Shown: piece after piece, positions 10,801 through 25,477 of the stretch | Numbering within the stretch: position 1 is the first letter of the stretch | Layout of the letters: each line of letters opens with the position of its first letter | From: Limanda limanda | Taxonomy: Eukaryota; Chordata; Actinopteri; Pleuronectiformes; Pleuronectidae | NCBI RefSeq assembly: GCF_963576545.1 | Contig: NW_026870394.1 | Span: forward strand, 62,001-126,000 | Reading direction: 5' to 3' | Length of the DNA: 64,000 nucleotides | Notes under the pieces: model-generated | What the model saw: only the letters and a program-made list of their open reading frames with translations | Told to the model about the DNA's origin: nothing | Databases searched by the model: none | Made by a program: the position numbers and the translations under genes

Positions 10801-11082
10801 AAAGTTATTCAAGAATATCTCTTTCTCCTATGTGCTTTCATCCCTAACCCTAACCCTAACCCTTCCGAAAGTCGGAGAAGCTCAAGGATGGTACCGATCG
10901 ATGCGCGCTACCACATTTAGTGGGGGTAGAGCCTACTTGCAAGTCTCTCCGACCTTCACAAAAAAAGTTATTCAAGAATATCTCTTTCTCCTATGTGCTT
11001 TCATCCCTAACCCTAACCCTAACCCTTCCGAAAGTCGGAGAAGCTCAAGGATGGTACCGATCGATGCGCGCTACCCCATTTA
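7855..11082 (+). repeat. 1614-bp tandem duplication (8 A + 2 B)
   Basis: B at 8201 and 8845 recur at 9815 and 10459. The variants GCGCGTTACC, CAAAAAAAACG, CTCAAAGATGG (8465 region and 10079 region) and CCACATTTAG all recur. CTCAAAGATGG is absent from the older copy near 2827, so this duplication is younger than the 5637-bp one. Boundaries can slide within homologous monomers. Confidence 0.85.
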
Positions 11083-12610
11083 GTGGGGGTAGAGCCTACT
11101 TGCAAGTCTCTCCGACCTTCACAAAAAAAGTTATTCAAGAATATCTCCTCAGATTTGGGGGAATTTCGTCGGTCGACCTCTTCCGAAGGTCGTACAAGCT
11201 CGGGGATGGTACCAATCGATCCGCAGGACCCAAATTAGTCCAGATGCAACCACTTTCCAAGTCTCTCCGACCTTCACAAAAAAAGTTATTCAAGAATATC
11301 TCTTTCTCCTATGTGCTTTCATCCCTAACCCTAACCCTAACCCTTCCGAAAGTCGGAGAAGCTCAAGGATGGTACCGATCGATGCGCGCTACCCCATTTA
11401 GTGGGGGTAGAGCCTACTTGCAAGTCTCTCCGACCTTCACAAAAAAAGTTATTCAAGAATATCTCTTTCTCCTATGTGCTTTCATCCCTAACCCTAACCC
11501 TAACCCTTCCGAAAGTCGGAGAAGCTCAAAGATGGTACCGATCGATGCGCGCTACCCCATTTAGTGGGGGTAGAGCCTACTTGCAAGTCTCTCCGACCTT
11601 CACAAAAAAAGTTATTCAAGAATATCTCCTCAGATTTGGGGGAATTTCGTCGGTCGACCTCTTCCGAAGGTCGTACAAGCTCGGGGATGGTACCAATCGA
11701 TCTGCAGGACCCAAATTAGTCCAGATGCAACCACTTTCCAAGTCTCTCCGACCTTCACAAAAAAAGTTATTCAAGAATATCTCTTTCTCCTATGTGCTTT
11801 CATCCCTAACCCTAACCCTAACCCTTCCGAAAGTCGGAGAAGCTCAAGGATGGTACCGATCGATGCGCGCTACCCCATTTAGTGGGGGTAGAGCCTACTT
11901 GCAAGTCTCTCCGACCTTCACAAAAAAAGTTATTCAAGAATATCTCTTTCTCCTATGTGCTTTCATCCCTAACCCTAACCCTAACCCTTCCGAAAGTCGG
12001 AGAAGCTCAAGGATGGTACCGATCGATGCGCGCTACCCCATTTAGTGGGGGTAGAGCCTACTTGCAAGTCTCTCCGACCTTCACAAAAAAAGTTATTCAA
12101 GAATATCTCCTCAGATTTGGGGGAATTTCGTCGGTCGACCTCTTCCGAAGGTCGTACAAGCTCGGGGATGGTACCAATCGATCTGCAGGACCCAAATTAG
12201 TCCAGATGCAACCACTTTCCAAGTCTCTCCGACCTTCACAAAAAAAGTTATTCAAGAATATCTCTTTCTCCTATGTGCTTTCATCCCTAACCCTAACCCT
12301 AACCCTTCCGAAAGTCGGAGAAGCTCAAGGATGGTACCGATCGATGCGCGCTACCCCATTTAGTGGGGGTAGAGCCTACTTGCAAGTCTCTCCGACCTTC
12401 ACAAAAAAAGTTATTCAAGAATATCTCTTTCTCCTATGTGCTTTCATCCCTAACCCTAACCCTAACCCTTCCGAAAGTCGGAGAAGCTCAAGGATGGTAC
12501 CGATCGATGCGCGCTACCCCATTTAGTGGGGGTAGAGCCTACTTGCAAGTCTCTCCGACCTTCACAAAAAAAGTTATTCAAGAATATCTCTTTCTCCTAT
12601 GTGCTTTCAT

Positions 12611-12625
12611 CCCTAACCCTAACCC
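12611..12625 (-). repeat. Contracted telomeric cassette
   Basis: Same 6-bp loss as at 5354-5368 and in the same local monomer order, so probably a copy of it by duplication. Confidence 0.93.
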
Positions 12626-14106
12626 TTCCGAAAGTCGGAGAAGCTCAAGGATGGTACCGATCGATGCGCGCTACCCCATTTAGTGGGGGTAGAGCCTACT
12701 TGCAAGTCTCTCCGACCTTCACAAAAAAAGTTATTCAAGAATATCTCTTTCTCCTATGTGCTTTCATCCCTAACCCTAACCCTAACCCTTCCGAAAGTCG
12801 GAGAAGCTCAAGGATGGTACCGATCGATGCGCGCTACCCCATTTAGTGGGGGTAGAGCCTACTTGCAAGTCTCTCCGACCTTCACAAAAAAAGTTATTCA
12901 AGAATATCTCTTTCTCCTATGTGCTTTCATCCCTAACCCTAACCCTAACCCTTCCGAAAGTCGGAGAAGCTCAAGGATGGTACCGATCGATGCGCGCTAC
13001 CCCATTTAGTGGGGGTAGAGCCTACTTGCAAGTCTCTCCGACCTTCACAAAAAAAGTTATTCAAGAATATCTCTTTCTCCTATGTGCTTTCATCCCTAAC
13101 CCTAACCCTAACCCTTCCGAAAGTCGGAGAAGCTCAAGGATGGTACCGATCGATGCGCGCTACCCCATTTAGTGGGGGTAGAGCCTACTTGCAAGTCTCT
13201 CCGACCTTCACAAAAAAAGTTATTCAAGAATATCTCTTTCTCCTATGTGCTTTCATCCCTAACCCTAACCCTAACCCTTCCGAAAGTCGGAGAAGCTCAA
13301 GGATGGTACCGATCGATGCGCGCAACCCCATTTAGTGGGGGTAGAGCCTACTTGCAAGTCTCTCCGACCTTCACAAAAAAAGTAATTCAAGAATATCTCT
13401 TTCTCCTATGTGCTTTCATCCCTAACCCTAACCCTAACCCTTCCGAAAGTCGGAAAAGCTCAAGGATGGTACCGATCGATGCGCGCTACCCCATTTAGTG
13501 GGGGTAGAGCCTACTTGCAAGTCTCTCCGACCTTCACAAAAAAAGTTATTCAAGAATATCTCTTTCTCCTATGTGCTTTCATCCCTAACCCTAACCCTAA
13601 CCCTTCCGAAAGTCGGAGAAGCTCAAGGATGGTACCGATCGATGCGCGCTACCCCATTTAGTGGGGGTAGAGCCTACTTGCAAGTCTCTCCGACCTTCAC
13701 AAAAAAAGTTATTCAAGAATATCTCTTTCTCCTATGTGCTTTCATCCCTAACCCTAACCCTAACCCTTCCGAAAGTCGGAGAAGCTCAAGGATGGTACCG
13801 ATCGATGCGCGCTACCCCATTTAGTGGGGGTAGAGCCTACTTGCAAGTCTCTCCGACCTTCACAAAAAAAGTTATTCAAGAATATCTCTTTCTCCTATGT
13901 GCTTTCATCCCTAACCCTAACCCTAACCCTTCCGAAAGTCGGAGAAGCTCAAGGATGGTACCGATCGATGCGCGCTACCCCATTTAGTGGGGGTAGAGCC
14001 TACTTGCAAGTCTCTCCGACCTTCACAAAAAAAGTTATTCAAGAATATCTCTTTCTCCTATGTGCTTTCATCCCTAACCCTAACCCTAACCCTTCCGAAA
14101 GTCGGA

Positions 14107-17100
14107 TAAGCTCAAGGATGGTACCGATCGATGCGTGCCACCCCATTTAGTGGGGGTAGAGCCTACTTGCAAGTCTCTCCGACCTTCACAAAAAAAGTTA
14201 TTCAAGAATATCTCCTCAGATTTGGGGGAATTTCGTCGGTCGACCTCTTCCGAAGGTCGTACAAGCTCGGGGATGGTACCAATCGATCCGCAGGACCCAA
14301 ATTAGTCCAGATGCAACCACTTTCCAAGTCTCTCCGACCTTCACAAAAAAAGTTATTCAAGAATATCTCTTTCTCCTATGTGCTTTCATCCCTAACCCTA
14401 ACCCTAACCCTTCCGAAAGTCGGAGAAGCTCAAGAATGGTACCGATCGATGCGCGCTACCCCATTTAGTGGGGGTAGAGCCTACTTGCAAGTCTCTCCGA
14501 CCTTCACAAAAAAAGTTATTCAAGAATATCTCTTTCTCCTATGTGCTTTCATCCCTAACCCTAACCCTAACCCTTCCGAAAGTCGGAGAAGCTCAAGGAT
14601 GGTACCGATCGATGCGCGCTACCCCATTTAGTGGGAGTAGAGCCTACTTGCAAGTCTCTCCGACCTTCACAAAAAAAGTTATTCAAGAATATCTCTTTCT
14701 CCTATGTGCTTTCATCCCTAACCCTAACCCTAACCCTTCCGAAAGTCGGAGAAGCTCAAGGATGGTACCGATCGATGCGCGCAACCCCATTTAGTGGGGG
14801 TAGAGCCTACTTGCAAGTCTCTCCGACCTTCACAAAAAAAGTAATTCAAGAATATCTCCTCAGATTTGGGGGAATTTCGTCGGTCGACCTCTTCCGAAGG
14901 TCGTACAAGCTCGGGGATGGTACCAATCGATCCGCAGGACCCAATTTAGTCCAGATGCAACCACTTTCCAAGTCTCTCCGACCTTCACAAAAAAAGTTAT
15001 TCAAGAATATCTCTTTCTCCTATGTGCTTTCATCCCTAACCCTAACCCTAACCCTTCCGAAAGTCGGAGAAGCTCAAGGATGGTACCGATCGATGCGCGC
15101 TACCCCATTTAGTGGGGGTAGAGCCTACTTGCAAGTCTCTCCGACCTTCACAAAAAAAGTTATTCAAGAATATCTCTTTCTCCTATGTGCTTTCATCCCT
15201 AACCCTAACCCTAACCCTTCCGAAAGTCGGAGAAGCTCAAGGATGGTACCGATCGATGCGCGCTACCCCATTTAGTGGGGGTAGAGCCTACTTGCAAGTC
15301 TCTCCGACCTTCACAAAAAAAGTTATTCAAGAATATCTCTTTCTCCTATGTGCTTTCATCCCTAACCCTAACCCTAACCCTTCCGAAAGTCGGAGAAGCT
15401 CAAGGATGGTACCAATCAATGCGCGCTACCCCATTTAGTGGGGGTAGAGCCTACTTGCAAGTCTCTCCGACCTTCACAAAAAAAGTTATTCAAGAATATC
15501 TCTTTCTCCTATGTGCTTTCATCCCTAACCCTAACCCTAACCCTTCCGAAAGTCGGAGAAGCTCAAGGATGGTACCGATCGATGCGCGCAACCCCATTTA
15601 GTGGGGGTAGAGCCTACTTGCAAGTCTCTCCGACCTTCACAAAAAAAGTAATTCAAGAATATCTCTTTCTCCTATGTGCTTTCATCCCTAACCCTAACCC
15701 TAACCCTTCCGAAAGTCGGAGAAGCTCAAGGATGGTACCGATCGATGCGCGCTACCCCATTTAGTGGGGGTAGAGCCTACTTGCAAGTCTCTCCGACCTT
15801 CACAAAAAAAGTTATTCAAGAATATCTCTTTCTCCTATGTGCTTTCATCCCTAACCCTAACCCTAACCCTTCCGAAAGTCGGAGAAGCTCAAGGATGGTA
15901 CCGATCGATGCGCGCTACCCCATTTAGTGGGGGTAGAGCCTACTTGCAAGTCTCTCCGACCTTCACAAAAAAAGTTATTCAAGAATATCTCTTTCTCCTA
16001 TGTGCTTTCATCCCTAACCCTAACCCTAACCCTTCCGAAAGTCGGAGAAGCTCAAGGATGGTACCGATCGATGCGCGCTACCCCATTTAGTGGGGGTAGA
16101 GCCTACTTGCAAGTCTCTTCGACCTTCACAAAAAAAGTTATTCAAGAATATCTCTTTCTCCTATGTGCTTTCATCCCTAACCCTAACCCTAACCCTTCCG
16201 AAAGTCGGAGAAGCTCAAGGATGGTACCGATCGATGCGCGCTACCCCATTTAGTGGGGGTAGAGCCTACTTGCAAGTCTCTCCGACCTTCACAAAAAAAG
16301 TTATTCAAGAATATCTCTTTCTCCTATGTGCTTTCATCCCTAACCCTAACCCTAACCCTTCCGAAAGTCGGATAAGCTCAAGGATGGTACCGATCGATGC
16401 GTGCCACCCCATTTAGTGGGGGTAGAGCCTACTTGCAAGTCTCTCCGACCTTCACAAAAAAAGTTATTCAAGAATATCTCCTCAGATTTGGGGGAATTTC
16501 GTCGGTCGACCTCTTCCGAAGGTCGTACAAGCTCGGGGATGGTACCAATCGATCCGCAGGACCCAAATTAGTCCAGATGCAACCACTTTCCAAGTCTCTC
16601 CGACCTTCACAAAAAAAGTTATTCAAGAATATCTCTTTCTCCTATGTGCTTTCATCCCTAACCCTAACCCTAACCCTTCCGAAAGTCGGAGAAGCTCAAG
16701 AATGGTACCGATCGATGCGCGCTACCCCATTTAGTGGGGGTAGAGCCTACTTGCAAGTCTCTCCGACCTTCACAAAAAAAGTTATTCAAGAATATCTCTT
16801 TCTCCTATGTGCTTTCATCCCTAACCCTAACCCTAACCCTTCCGAAAGTCGGAGAAGCTCAAGGATGGTACCGATCGATGCGCGCTACCCCATTTAGTGG
16901 GGGTAGAGCCTACTTGCAAGTCTCTCCGACCTTCACAAAAAAAGTTATTCAAGAATATCTCTTTCTCCTATGTGCTTTCATCCCTAACCCTAACCCTAAC
17001 CCTTCCGAAAGTCGGAGAAGCTCAAGGATGGTACCGATCGATGCGCGCAACCCCATTTAGTGGGGGTAGAGCCTACTTGCAAGTCTCTCCGACCTTCACA

Positions 17101-18701
17101 AAAAAAGTAATTCAAGAATATCTCCTCAGATTTGGGGGAATTTCGTCGGTCGACCTCTTCCGAAGGTCGTACAAGCTCGGGGATGGTACCAATCGATCCG
17201 CAGGACCCAAATTAGTCCAGATGCAACCACTTTCCAAGTCTCTCCGACCTTCACAAAAAAAGTTATTCAAGAATATCTCTTTCTCCTATGTGCTTTCATC
17301 CCTAACCCTAACCCTAACCCTTCCGAAAGTCGGAGAAGCTCAAGGATGGTACCGATCGATGCGCGCTACCCCATTTAGTGGGGGTAGAGCCTACTTGCAA
17401 GTCTCTCCGACCTTCACAAAAAAAGTTATTCAAGAATATCTCTTTCTCCTATGTGCTTTCATCCCTAACCCTAACCCTAACCCTTCCGAAAGTCGGAGAA
17501 GCTCAAGGATGGTACCGATCGATGCGCGCTACCCCATTTAGTGGGGGTAGAGCCTACTTGCAAGTCTCTCCGACCTTCACAAAAAAAGTTATTCAAGAAT
17601 ATCTCTTTCTCCTATGTGCTTTCATCCCTAACCCTAACCCTAACCCTTCCGAAAGTCGGAGAAGCTCAAGGATGGTACCAATCGATGCGCGCTACCCCAT
17701 TTAGTGGGGGTAGAGCCTACTTGCAAGTCTCTCCGACCTTCACAAAAAAAGTTATTCAAGAATATCTCTTTCTCCTATGTGCTTTCATCCCTAACCCTAA
17801 CCCTAACCCTTCCGAAAGTCGGAGAAGCTCAAGGATGGTACCGATCGATGCGCGCTACCCCATTTAGTGGGGGTAGAGCCTACTTGCAAGTCTCTCCGAC
17901 CTTCACAAAAAAAGTTATTCAAGAATATCTCTTTCTCCTATGTGCTTTCATCCCTAACCCTAACCCTAACCCTTCCGAAAGTCGGAGAAGCTCAAGGATG
18001 GTACCGATCGATGCGTGCTACCCCATTTAGTGGGGGTAGAGCCTACTTGCAAGTCTCTCCGACCTTCACAAAAAAAGTTATTCAAGAATATCTCTTTCTC
18101 CTATGTGCTTTCATCCCTAACCCTAACCCTAACCCTTCCGAAAGTCGGAGAAGCTCAAGGATGGTACTGATCGATGCGCGCTACCCCATTTAGTGGGGGT
18201 AGAGCCTACTTGCAAGTCTCTCCGACCTTCACAAAAAAAGTTATTCAAGAATATCTCTTTCTCCTATGTGCTTTCATCCCTAACCCTAACCCTAACCCTT
18301 CCGAAAGTCGGAGAAGCTCAAGGATGGTACCGATCGATGCGCGCTACCCCATTTAGTGGGGGTAGAGCCTACTTGCAAGTCTCTCCGACCTTCACAAAAA
18401 AAGTTATTCAAGAATATCTCTTTCTCCTATGTGCTTTCATCCCTAACCCTAACCCTAACCCTTCCGAAAGTCGGAGAAGCTAAAGGATGGTACCGATCGA
18501 TGCGCGCAACCCCATTTAGTGGGGGTAGAGCCTACTTGCAAGTCTCTCCGACCTTCACAAAAAAAGTTATTCAAGAATATCTCCTCAGATTTGGGGGAAT
18601 TTCGTCGGTCGACCTCTTCCGAAGGTCGTACAAGCTCGGGGATGGTACCAATCGATCCGCAGGACCCAAATTAGTCCAGATGCAACCACTTTCCAAGTCT
18701 C
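14107..18701 (+). repeat. 2266-bp tandem duplication (12 A + 2 B)
   Basis: The marker CGGATAAGC at 14107 recurs at 16373, with GCGTGCCACC and CTCAAGAATGG following each. B at 14170 and 14814 recur at 16436 and 17080. The right limit is approximate, because the two copies diverge after about 17.6 kb. The pair is repeated whole 6.47 kb downstream, so it is older than that event. Confidence 0.82.
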
Positions 18702-19005
18702 TCCGACCTTCACAAAAAAAGTTATTCAAGAATATCTCTTTCTCCTATGTGCTTTCATCCCTAACCCTAACCCTTCCGAAAGTCGGAGAAGCTCAAGGAT
18801 GGTACCGATCGATGCGCGCTACCCCATTTAGTGGGGGTAGAGCCTACTTGCAAGTCTCTCCGACCTTCACAAAAAAAGTTATTCAAGAATATCTCCTCAG
18901 ATTTGGGGGAATTTCGTCGGTCGACCTCTTCCGAAGGTCGTACAAGCTCATGGATGGTACGAATCGATCCGCAGGACCCAAATTAGTCCAGATGCAACCA
19001 CTTTC
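18539..19005 (+). repeat. B-A-B* composite module
   Basis: Two B units around one A. The second B reads CTCATGGATGGTACGAATCG instead of CTCGGGGATGGTACCAATCG, and the A after it ends GGGGGCAG. This copy has the contracted cassette in its middle A, and ten A units follow before the next B. Confidence 0.9.
18759..18773 (-). repeat. Contracted telomeric cassette
   Basis: Lies in the single A between B at 18539 and B* at 18851. The counterpart A units in the other B-A-B* composites are full length, so this contraction came after the 6472-bp duplication. It explains why the copy offset is 6466 before this point and 6472 after it. Confidence 0.93.
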
Positions 19006-22000
19006 CAAGTCTCTCCGACCTTCACAAAAAAAGTTATTCAAGAATATCTCTTTCTCCTATGTGCTTTCATCCCTAACCCTAACCCTAACCCTTCCGAAAG
19101 TCGGAGAAGCTCAAGGATGGTACCGATCGATGCGCGCTACCCCATTTAGTGGGGGCAGAGCCTACTTGCAAGTCTCTCCGACCTTCACAAAAAAAGTTAT
19201 TCAAGAATATCTCTTTCTCCTATGTGCTTTCATCCCTAACCCTAACCCTAACCCTTCCGAAAGTCGGAGAAGCTCAAGGATGGTACCGATCGATGCGCGC
19301 TACCCCATTTAGTGGGGGTAGAGCCTACTTGCAAGTCTCTCCGACCTTCACAAAAAAAGTTATTCAAGAATATCTCTTTCTCCTATGTGCTTTCATCCCT
19401 AACCCTAACCCTAACCCTTCCGAAAGTCGGAGAAGCTCAAGGATGGTACCGATCGATGCGCGCTACCCCATTTAGTGGGGGTAGAGCCTACTTGCAAGTC
19501 TCTCCGACCTTCACAAAAAAAGTTATTCAAGAATATCTCTTTCTCCTATGTGCTTTCATCCCTAACCCTAACCCTAACCCTTCCGAAAGTCGGAGAAGCT
19601 CAAGGATGGTACCGATCGATGCGCGCTACCCCATTTAGTGGGGGTAGAGCCTACTTGCAAGTCTCTCCGACCTTCACAAAAAAAGTTATTCAAGAATATC
19701 TCTTTCTCCTATGTGCTTTCATCCCTAACCCTAACCCTAACCCTTCCGAAAGTCGGAGAAGCTCAAGGATGGTACCGATCGATGCGCGCAACCCCATTTA
19801 GTGGGGGTAGAGCCTACTTGCAAGTCTCTCCGACCTTCACAAAAAAAGTAATTCAAGAATATCTCTTTCTCCTATGTGCTTTCATCCCTAACCCTAACCC
19901 TAACCCTTCCGAAAGTCGGAAAAGCTCAAGGATGGTACCGATCGATGCGCGCTACCCCATTTAGTGGGGGTAGAGCCTACTTGCAAGTCTCTCCGACCTT
20001 CACAAAAAAAGTTATTCAAGAATATCTCTTTCTCCTATGTGCTTTCATCCCTAACCCTAACCCTAACCCTTCCGAAAGTCGGAGAAGCTCAAGGATGGTA
20101 CCGATCGATGCGCGCTACCCCATTTAGTGGGGGTAGAGCCTACTTGCAAGTCTCTCCGACCTTCACAAAAAAAGTTATTCAAGAATATCTCTTTCTCCTA
20201 TGTGCTTTCATCCCTAACCCTAACCCTAACCCTTCCGAAAGTCGGAGAAGCTCAAGGATGGTACCGATCGATGCGCGCTACCCCATTTAGTGGGGGTAGA
20301 GCCTACTTGCAAGTCTCTCCGACCTTCACAAAAAAAGTTATTCAAGAATATCTCTTTCTCCTATGTGCTTTCATCCCTAACCCTAACCCTAACCCTTCCG
20401 AAAGTCGGAGAAGCTCAAGGATGGTACCGATCGATGCGCGCTACCCCATTTAGTGGGGGTAGAGCCTACTTGCAAGTCTCTCCGACCTTCACAAAAAAAG
20501 TTATTCAAGAATATCTCTTTCTCCTATGTGCTTTCATCCCTAACCCTAACCCTAACCCTTCCGAAAGTCGGATAAGCTCAAGGATGGTACCGATCGATGC
20601 GTGCCACCCCATTTAGTGGGGGTAGAGCCTACTTGCACGTCTCTCCGACCTTCACAAAAAAAGTTATTCAAGAATATCTCCTCAGATTTGGGGGAATTTC
20701 GTCGGTCGACCTCTTCCGAAGGTCGTACAAGCTCGGGGATGGTACCAATCGATCCGCAGGACCCAAATTAGTCCAGATGCAACCACTTTCCAAGTCTCTC
20801 CGACCTTCACAAAAAAAGTTATTCAAGAATATCTCTTTCTCCTATGTGCTTTCATCCCTAACCCTAACCCTAACCCTTCCGAAAGTCGGAGAAGCTCAAG
20901 AATGGTACCGATCGATGCGCGCTACCCCATTTAGTGGGGGTAGAGCCTACTTGCAAGTCTCTCCGACCTTCACAAAAAAAGTTATTCAAGAATATCTCTT
21001 TCTCCTATGTGCTTTCATCCCTAACCCTAACCCTAACCCTTCCGAAAGTCGGAGAAGCTCAAGGATGGTACCGATCGATGCGCGCTACCCCATTTAGTGG
21101 GGGTAGAGCCTACTTGCAAGTCTCTCCGACCTTCACAAAAAAAGTTATTCAAGAATATCTCTTTCTCCTATGTGCTTTCATCCCTAACCCTAACCCTAAC
21201 CCTTCCGAAAGTCGGAGAAGCTCAAGGATGGTACCGATCGATGCGCGCAACCCCATTTAGTGGGGGTAGAGCCTACTTGCAAGTCTCTCCGACCTTCACA
21301 AAAAAAGTAATTCAAGAATATCTCCTCAGATTTGGGGGAATTTCGTCGGTCGACCTCTTCCGAAGGTCGTACAAGCTCGGGGATGGTACCAATCGATCCG
21401 CAGGACCCAATTTAGTCCAGATGCAACCACTTTCCAAGTCTCTCCGACCTTCACAAAAAAAGTTATTCAAGAATATCTCTTTCTCCTATGTGCTTTCATC
21501 CCTAACCCTAACCCTAACCCTTCCGAAAGTCGGAGAAGCTCAAGGATGGTACCGATCGATGCGCGCTACCCCATTTAGTGGGGGTAGAGCCTACTTGCAA
21601 GTCTCTCCGACCTTCACAAAAAAAGTTATTCAAGAATATCTCTTTCTCCTATGTGCTTTCATCCCTAACCCTAACCCTAACCCTTCCGAAAGTCGGAGAA
21701 GCTCAAGGATGGTACCGATCGATGCGCGCTACCCCATTTAGTGGGGGTAGAGCCTACTTGCAAGTCTCTCCGACCTTCACAAAAAAAGTTATTCAAGAAT
21801 ATCTCTTTCTCCTATGTGCTTTCATCCCTAACCCTAACCCTAACCCTTCCGAAAGTCGGAGAAGCTCAAGGATGGTACCAATCAATGCGCGCTACCCCAT
21901 TTAGTGGGGGTAGAGCCTACTTGCAAGTCTCTCCGACCTTCACAAAAAAAGTTATTCAAGAATATCTCTTTCTCCTATGTGCTTTCATCCCTAACCCTAA

Positions 22001-25000
22001 CCCTAACCCTTCCGAAAGTCGGAGAAGCTCAAGGATGGTACCGATCGATGCGCGCAACCCCATTTAGTGGGGGTAGAGCCTACTTGCAAGTCTCTCCGAC
22101 CTTCACAAAAAAAGTAATTCAAGAATATCTCTTTCTCCTATGTGCTTTCATCCCTAACCCTAACCCTAACCCTTCCGAAAGTCGGAGAAGCTCAAGGATG
22201 GTACCGATCGATGCGCGCTACCCCATTTAGTGGGGGTAGAGCCTACTTGCAAGTCTCTCCGACCTTCACAAAAAAAGTTATTCAAGAATATCTCTTTCTC
22301 CTATGTGCTTTCATCCCTAACCCTAACCCTAACCCTTCCGAAAGTCGGAGAAGCTCAAGGATGGTACCGATCGATGCGCGCTACCCCATTTAGTGGGGGT
22401 AGAGCCTACTTGCAAGTCTCTCCGACCTTCACAAAAAAAGTTATTCAAGAATATCTCTTTCTCCTATGTGCTTTCATCCCTAACCCTAACCCTAACCCTT
22501 CCGAAAGTCGGAGAAGCTCAAGGATGGTACCGATCGATGCGCGCTACCCCATTTAGTGGGGGTAGAGCCTACTTGCAAGTCTCTCCGACCTTCACAAAAA
22601 AAGTTATTCAAGAATATCTCTTTCTCCTATGTGCTTTCATCCCTAACCCTAACCCTAACCCTTCCGAAAGTCGGAGAAGCTCAAGGATGGTACCGATCGA
22701 TGCGCGCTACCCCATTTAGTGGGGGTAGAGCCTACTTGCAAGTCTCTCCGACCTTCACAAAAAAAGTTATTCAAGAATATCTCTTTCTCCTATGTGCTTT
22801 CATCCCTAACCCTAACCCTAACCCTTCCGAAAGTCGGATAAGCTCAAGGATGGTACCGATCGATGCGTGCCACCCCATTTAGTGGGGGTAGAGCCTACTT
22901 GCAAGTCTCTCCGACCTTCACAAAAAAAGTTATTCAAGAATATCTCCTCAGATTTGGGGGAATTTCGTCGGTCGACCTCTTCCGAAGGTCGTACAAGCTC
23001 GGGGATGGTACCAATCGATCCGCAGGACCCAAATTAGTCCAGATGCAACCACTTTCCAAGTCTCTCCGACCTTCACAAAAAAAGTTATTCAAGAATATCT
23101 CTTTCTCCTATGTGCTTTCATCCCTAACCCTAACCCTAACCCTTCCGAAAGTCGGAGAAGCTCAAGAATGGTACCGATCGATGCGCGCTACCCCATTTAG
23201 TGGGGGTAGAGCCTACTTGCAAGTCTCTCCGACCTTCACAAAAAAAGTTATTCAAGAATATCTCTTTCTCCTATGTGCTTTCATCCCTAACCCTAACCCT
23301 AACCCTTCCGAAAGTCGGAGAAGCTCAAGGATGGTACCGATCGATGCGCGCTACCCCATTTAGTGGGGGTAGAGCCTACTTGCAAGTCTCTCCGACCTTC
23401 ACAAAAAAAGTTATTCAAGAATATCTCTTTCTCCTATGTGCTTTCATCCCTAACCCTAACCCTAACCCTTCCGAAAGTCGGAGAAGCTCAAGGATGGTAC
23501 CGATCGATGCGCGCAACCCCATTTAGTGGGGGTAGAGCCTACTTGCAAGTCTCTCCGACCTTCACAAAAAAAGTAATTCAAGAATATCTCCTCAGATTTG
23601 GGGGAATTTCGTCGGTCGACCTCTTCCGAAGGTCGTACAAGCTCGGGGATGGTACCAATCGATCCGCAGGACCCAAATTAGTCCAGATGCAACCACTTTC
23701 CAAGTCTCTCCGACCTTCACAAAAAAAGTTATTCAAGAATATCTCTTTCTCCTATGTGCTTTCATCCCTAACCCTAACCCTAACCCTTCCGAAAGTCGGA
23801 GAAGCTCAAGGATGGTACCGATCGATGCGCGCTACCCCATTTAGTGGGGGTAGAGCCTACTTGCAAGTCTCTCCGACCTTCACAAAAAAAGTTATTCAAG
23901 AATATCTCTTTCTCCTATGTGCTTTCATCCCTAACCCTAACCCTAACCCTTCCGAAAGTCGGAGAAGCTCAAGGATGGTACCGATCGATGCGCGCTACCC
24001 CATTTAGTGGGGGTAGAGCCTACTTGCAAGTCTCTCCGACCTTCACAAAAAAAGTTATTCAAGAATATCTCTTTCTCCTATGTGCTTTCATCCCTAACCC
24101 TAACCCTAACCCTTCCGAAAGTCGGAGAAGCTCAAGGATGGTACCAATCGATGCGCGCTACCCCATTTAGTGGGGGTAGAGCCTACTTGCAAGTCTCTCC
24201 GACCTTCACAAAAAAAGTTATTCAAGAATATCTCTTTCTCCTATGTGCTTTCATCCCTAACCCTAACCCTAACCCTTCCGAAAGTCGGAGAAGCTCAAGG
24301 ATGGTACCGATCGATGCGCGCTACCCCATTTAGTGGGGGTAGAGCCTACTTGCAAGTCTCTCCGACCTTCACAAAAAAAGTTATTCAAGAATATCTCTTT
24401 CTCCTATGTGCTTTCATCCCTAACCCTAACCCTAACCCTTCCGAAAGTCGGAGAAGCTCAAGGATGGTACCGATCGATGCGTGCTACCCCATTTAGTGGG
24501 GGTAGAGCCTACTTGCAAGTCTCTCCGACCTTCACAAAAAAAGTTATTCAAGAATATCTCTTTCTCCTATGTGCTTTCATCCCTAACCCTAACCCTAACC
24601 CTTCCGAAAGTCGGAGAAGCTCAAGGATGGTACTGATCGATGCGCGCTACCCCATTTAGTGGGGGTAGAGCCTACTTGCAAGTCTCTCCGACCTTCACAA
24701 AAAAAGTTATTCAAGAATATCTCTTTCTCCTATGTGCTTTCATCCCTAACCCTAACCCTAACCCTTCCGAAAGTCGGAGAAGCTCAAGGATGGTACCGAT
24801 CGATGCGCGCTACCCCATTTAGTGGGGGTAGAGCCTACTTGCAAGTCTCTCCGACCTTCACAAAAAAAGTTATTCAAGAATATCTCTTTCTCCTATGTGC
24901 TTTCATCCCTAACCCTAACCCTAACCCTTCCGAAAGTCGGAGAAGCTAAAGGATGGTACCGATCGATGCGCGCAACCCCATTTAGTGGGGGTAGAGCCTA

Positions 25001-25004
25001 CTTG

Positions 25005-25477
25005 CAAGTCTCTCCGACCTTCACAAAAAAAGTTATTCAAGAATATCTCCTCAGATTTGGGGGAATTTCGTCGGTCGACCTCTTCCGAAGGTCGTACAAG
25101 CTCGGGGATGGTACCAATCGATCCGCAGGACCCAAATTAGTCCAGATGCAACCACTTTCCAAGTCTCTCCGACCTTCACAAAAAAAGTTATTCAAGAATA
25201 TCTCTTTCTCCTATGTGCTTTCATCCCTAACCCTAACCCTAACCCTTCCGAAAGTCGGAGAAGCTCAAGGATGGTACCGATCGATGCGCGCTACCCCATT
25301 TAGTGGGGGTAGAGCCTACTTGCAAGTCTCTCCGACCTTCACAAAAAAAGTTATTCAAGAATATCTCCTCAGATTTGGGGGAATTTCGTCGGTCGACCTC
25401 TTCCGAAGGTCGTACAAGCTCATGGATGGTACGAATCGATCCGCAGGACCCAAATTAGTCCAGATGCAACCACTTTC
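25005..25477 (+). repeat. B-A-B* composite module
   Basis: CATGG subtype of B*; full-length middle A; linked GGGGGCAG in the following A; nine A units before the next B. Counterpart of 18539-19005. Confidence 0.9.

Noticed and set aside
18481..18490. GAAGCTAAAGG variants as gene-breaking stops
   Set aside because: They create TAA in one frame, but since no coding frame is supported they are just lineage markers shared by duplicated blocks.
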